NCBI GenBank assembly: GCA_002351795.1
Contig: DEHG01000095.1
Location: forward strand, 20,928 to 29,026
Reading direction: 5' to 3'
Length of the DNA: 8,099 nt
From: Ruminococcaceae bacterium UBA2806
GTDB lineage: Bacteria > Bacillota > Clostridia > Oscillospirales > Acutalibacteraceae
Shown: in pieces, positions 6,958-8,099 of the stretch
Numbering within the stretch: the stretch's first letter is position 1
Layout of the letters: every line of letters begins with the position of its first letter
Notes under the pieces: model-generated
Told to the model about the DNA's origin: nothing
Databases searched by the model: none
Seen by the model: the letters and a program-made list of their open reading frames with translations, nothing else
Made by a program: the position numbers and the translations under genes

Positions 6958-6989
6958 TGCACATTGCCCCGCTTTATAGGGCAGATTTA

Positions 6990-7961
6990 TTATTTCTTTT
7001 TATCTCCCGATTTACCGGCAGCATTTTCATAAGCACGAATTATATCCTGTACCAGTTTATTCCTTACAACATCTGATGCGTCAAAATAGACAGTTTCAAT
7101 ACCTTCAATATTTTTTAGTATCCTTACAGCGTCCTTCAGACCCGACCTTACGCCTCCCGGCAGGTCTATCTGAGTAATATCTCCCGTTATTACCATTTTG
7201 GAATTGAATCCAAGTCTGGTGAGAAACATCTTCATCTGCTCAGGTGTAGTATTCTGAGCCTCATCAAGAATAATGAAGCTGTCGTCGAGGGTCCTTCCTC
7301 TCATATAAGCAAGCGGCGCTACCTCTATATTTCCTCTTTCAACATATTTCTGATATGTTTCAGCTCCCAGCATATCAAACAGCGCATCATACAGCGGTCT
7401 GAGATAGGGATCGACCTTACTTTGAAGATCACCCGGCAGAAATCCTAACTTTTCTCCCGCTTCTACAGCAGGTCTTGTAAGGATTATCCTGTTTATCTCC
7501 CTTGCCCTGAAAGCAGTAACAGCCATAGCGACAGCCAGATAAGTCTTGCCTGTTCCGGCAGGGCCTACGCCGAGCACGATAGTATTATCGGCAATAGCAT
7601 TACAATATGCCTTCTGTCCGAGAGTTTTCGGTTTTACAGGCTTTCCTCTTGAGGTTATGCAGATACAATCCCCCGCAAGCTGATCTATTTTATGCTCATT
7701 TCCTTCATTTACCAGCGACATACAATACCGGACATTCTGTTCGCTTAAAGCTTCTCCACGGTTGACAAGCGCAAGCAGACTTTCGATAACCTTACAAGCC
7801 TTTGACACGTTTTCAGGTTCGCCCGATATTTTCAGTTCCGAGCCTCTGCACACAACAGATACCATATATTCATTTTGTATCATTCTGATATTCTCATCAA
7901 ACGTCCCAAAAAGAGCTACTGCCTGCTCCATCCTGTCTATATTTATTATTTGTTCCGTCAT
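6990..7961 (-). CDS. PhoH-like ATPase
   Basis: This is a PhoH/YbeZ-family cytoplasmic P-loop ATPase, related in fold to superfamily 1 helicases and thought to act on RNA together with YbeY. The 323 residues match the family. An N-terminal KH-like RNA-binding segment (about 1-70) precedes the ATPase domain, with Walker A GPAGTGKT (133-140), the conserved LTRPAVEAGEKLGFLPGDL block (161-179), Walker B with FIILDEAQN (229-237) and the sensor region VITGDITQIDLP (257-268). The C-terminal tail is basic (KSGDKKK). The start has AAGGTGG 4 nt upstream of the ATG. It is the first gene of the cluster in this window. The cyclic-di-AMP phosphodiesterase gene pgpH (yqfF), which follows phoH in Bacillus, is absent here; ybeY comes next. 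Confidence 0.96.
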   Translation of the reverse strand: MTEQIINIDRMEQAVALFGTFDENIRMIQNEYMVSVVCRGSELKISGEPENVSKACKVIESLLALVNRGEALSEQNVRYCMSLVNEGNEHKIDQLAGDCICITSRGKPVKPKTLGQKAYCNAIADNTIVLGVGPAGTGKTYLAVAMAVTAFRAREINRIILTRPAVEAGEKLGFLPGDLQSKVDPYLRPLYDALFDMLGAETYQKYVERGNIEVAPLAYMRGRTLDDSFIILDEAQNTTPEQMKMFLTRLGFNSKMVITGDITQIDLPGGVRSGLKDAVRILKNIEGIETVYFDASDVVRNKLVQDIIRAYENAAGKSGDKKK

Positions 7962-7978
7962 TCAACCACCTTATTGAA

Positions 7979-8008
7979 ATTTTACCATTTAGAACCATAT
8001 TAAGGCAA
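7979..8008 (-). promoter_or_regulatory. Candidate promoter for the phoH cluster
   Basis: On the minus strand TTGCCT (8008-8003) and TAAAAT (7984-7979) are separated by 18 nt, and the -10 box is preceded by TGG, an extended -10 element. Transcription would begin near 7972, right at the ribosome binding site, which leaves a leader of only about 11 nt. That short leader is the main reason for doubt. The promoter lies just downstream of a terminator-like hairpin, the expected order for a new transcription unit. Confidence 0.4.
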
Positions 8009-8095
8009 CCTCTAAAAACCTTTCCATACAATCAACAATGGAATAGGAAAGTGAGGGTTCGTGGGGCTTTGGCCGACACCCCAATCTCTAAAAAC
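8006..8095. repeat. 14-bp direct repeat pair upstream of phoH
   Basis: CAACCTCTAAAAAC (8006-8019) and CAATCTCTAAAAAC (8082-8095) differ at one base and start 76 nt apart. The segment between them includes a GC-rich block (8055-8082). On the minus strand each copy places TTTTT before AGAG; for the inner copy this T-run follows a hairpin. The outer copy lies at the window edge, so its flank is unknown. No open reading frame with a start is found in this stretch. Confidence 0.5.
8014..8047 (-). terminator. Terminator-like hairpin for an upstream gene
   Basis: Read on the minus strand, CCTATTCCAT (8047-8038) pairs with ATGGAAAGG (8027-8019) apart from one bulged base, with a 10-nt loop, and is followed by TTTTT (8018-8014). 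The stem is AT-rich and only moderately stable. It would end transcription from a gene to the right of this window and insulate the phoH cluster. Confidence 0.5.
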
Positions 8096-8099
8096 AAGT

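Noticed and set aside
6906..6962. Longer ybeY start adding 19 residues
   Set aside because: The extension contains the only good ribosome binding site for the ATG at 6905 and is not like YbeY N-termini.

Overview
The window carries a single minus-strand gene cluster from a low-to-mid GC member of the Firmicutes, most likely a Clostridia gut-type organism (Ruminococcus/Oscillospiraceae or a relative). This assignment rests on gene order (phoH, ybeY, dgkA, era, a yqzL-like gene, recO, mutS2), strong Shine-Dalgarno sites, frequent AT-rich codons and the Gram-positive form of DgkA. The species cannot be named from the sequence.

Layout in the direction of transcription (right to left). At 8099-7979 lies a gene-free leader with a terminator-like hairpin for some upstream gene, a 14-bp direct repeat and a possible promoter. 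Then come phoH-like ATPase (7961-6990), ybeY endoribonuclease (6905-6396), dgkA lipid kinase (6399-5935, 4-nt overlap with ybeY), an unrecognised two-helix membrane protein (5919-5386), era GTPase (5356-4451), a small yqzL-like gene (4324-4124) that overlaps the start of recO by 86 nt, recO (4209-3457), mutS2 (3416-1068) and a hypothetical membrane-anchored protein (1012-242). A strong Rho-independent terminator (161-126) closes the unit. Bases 1-125 hold no gene I can support.

The genes share two themes. PhoH, YbeY and Era, and by recent work MutS2, act on ribosomes or rRNA (16S maturation, 30S assembly, quality control or rescue). DgkA and the two membrane proteins belong to the envelope. 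RecO is the RecF-pathway recombination mediator. Close spacing suggests co-transcription from phoH to mutS2; the last gene may also have its own promoter.

This is mostly a conserved housekeeping region, and I see no new defence or mobile system. The points most worth a second look are the small yqzL-like gene with its long out-of-frame overlap into recO, a perfect 13-bp inverted repeat inside that overlap, and the two unidentified membrane proteins, one of which occupies the place where cdd stands in Bacillus.
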